Assembly: GCF_000003815.2 (NCBI RefSeq)
Contig: NC_049994.1
Span: 9,335,148 to 9,399,147 of the forward strand
Reading direction: 5' to 3'
Length of the DNA stretch: 64,000 nt
Source: Branchiostoma floridae
Lineage: Eukaryota; Chordata; Leptocardii; Amphioxiformes; Branchiostomatidae
A program made the position numbers and the translations under genes. Positions 1-64,000 of this stretch are shown here, one piece after another. The first letter of the stretch is position 1, and every line of letters begins with the position of its first letter. The notes under the pieces are model-generated. The model was given only the letters and a program-made list of their open reading frames with translations. It made no database searches and had not been told where the DNA came from.

Positions 1-598
1 TTAGTGGTAGATAGCTTTTAGCGTCATTAAAAACAGGGGCAAGTTTCAGCCTCCTAACATTTTTTTTAACTGCAGGGGCATTTTTGTCAAGACATTGTAA
101 AGAGGATAACTTCAGAAAGGAATGACGGATTGACATCACTTTAAGCATCCGGGTAGCTTAGACAAAATGTCCATAATGATATACATGTTATGCAAAAGAC
201 TTAATTTCCATAATTAATGTGGAAATTGCATAATTCCGTTGTTTTCAATATCTGGACTTCAATAAATGTACCACATGTCAATTATGATAGGTGGAACATA
301 AGCAGATACCAAATATGTTAATGAGGAACTGATTTGCATAAGATATGCAAAAATTGCAAAAACGATTAATCAGTTAATGATTAATGATGGGAATTTATAC
401 TTGTGACATGTGTATGTTTGTCAATCATTAAAATCACAATGCATAAATCATGTAAATGTTAAAGTCATTTGCATAAAATTTACAAAAGCTCTAAATATTT
501 CATGGAGGTATGAGATCGCCGAACTCTAGTTGTTGTTTAATTTATTCTACATGTGTTTCCTGATTTTGGGATCTGATTATCTGTTTCTGTTCTGTTAG
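1..598. other. intron (3' part), no gene seen
   Basis: This AT-rich stretch ends in a normal acceptor (tctgttag) before the first exon of the window. It contains several near-repeats of 'catttgcataa'-like words but no open exon with MAM character and no recognised mobile element. Confidence 0.6.

Positions 599-64000
<63,402 letters not shown>

Overview
The window is eukaryotic, intron-rich, AT-leaning DNA from inside one enormous gene. Spliceable exons, all on the + strand and all with GT-AG borders, run from position 599 to the last base. I could place 97 exons (the last cut by the window end), about 15.2 kb of open coding sequence or roughly 5,070 codons, with no internal stop and consistent intron phases. 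Neither the first nor the last exon of the gene is in the window. The content (tandem MAM domains, a farnesoic-acid-O-methyltransferase-like domain, an intronless LRR gene, several small inverted-repeat transposons) fits an invertebrate deuterostome, most likely an amphioxus (Branchiostoma); the species is inference.

The gene encodes a tandem array of MAM domains: one domain tail (599-689), 28 complete domains (numbered M1-M28 here) and the first residues of another (63964-64000). The basic module has three exons: A (CDFE...DDFDW...TGP..DHT.G), B (GYYxYIE.SSPR..GD.ARL...CL.FWYHMYG..IGTLNVY...GDQGNQW) and C ([18 protein letters not shown]...C). Introns at module borders are phase 1 and the B/C intron is phase 0, so each domain is a symmetrical 1-1 module. 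The array is not a simple repeat. It is a three-domain higher-order repeat: type a (C-T-W after the second Cys, followed by a Pro/Thr linker exon), type b (C-G-W) and type c (C-G-Y/F). The triplet recurs nine times, with one extra c-type domain (M4) near the start. Inside M24 (type b) a two-exon farnesoic-acid-O-methyltransferase-like (FAMeT) domain sits between exons A and B.

Region by region: 1-5.8 kb holds a domain tail, exon A of M1 and a 4.5-kb intron that hosts an intronless LRR transmembrane protein gene on the opposite strand. From 5.8 to 26 kb lie M1-M11 with minisatellites, microsatellites, MITEs and tRNA-like repeats in the introns. From 26 to 31 kb is an intron-poor stretch with a 561-bp exon spanning parts of two domains. 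From 31 to 50 kb lie M15-M24 including the FAMeT insertion. Most of 50-55 kb is a 4.9-kb, CG-rich, inverted-repeat mobile element in an intron. From 55 to 64 kb lie M25-M28 and a piggyBac-like TTAA MITE.

The product is probably a very long extracellular adhesion or matrix protein: MAM domains are extracellular, four-cysteine, beta-sandwich interaction modules. No catalytic role is claimed. The LRR gene is an independent, probably type I membrane, receptor-like protein; nothing in the sequence shows that the two genes act together.
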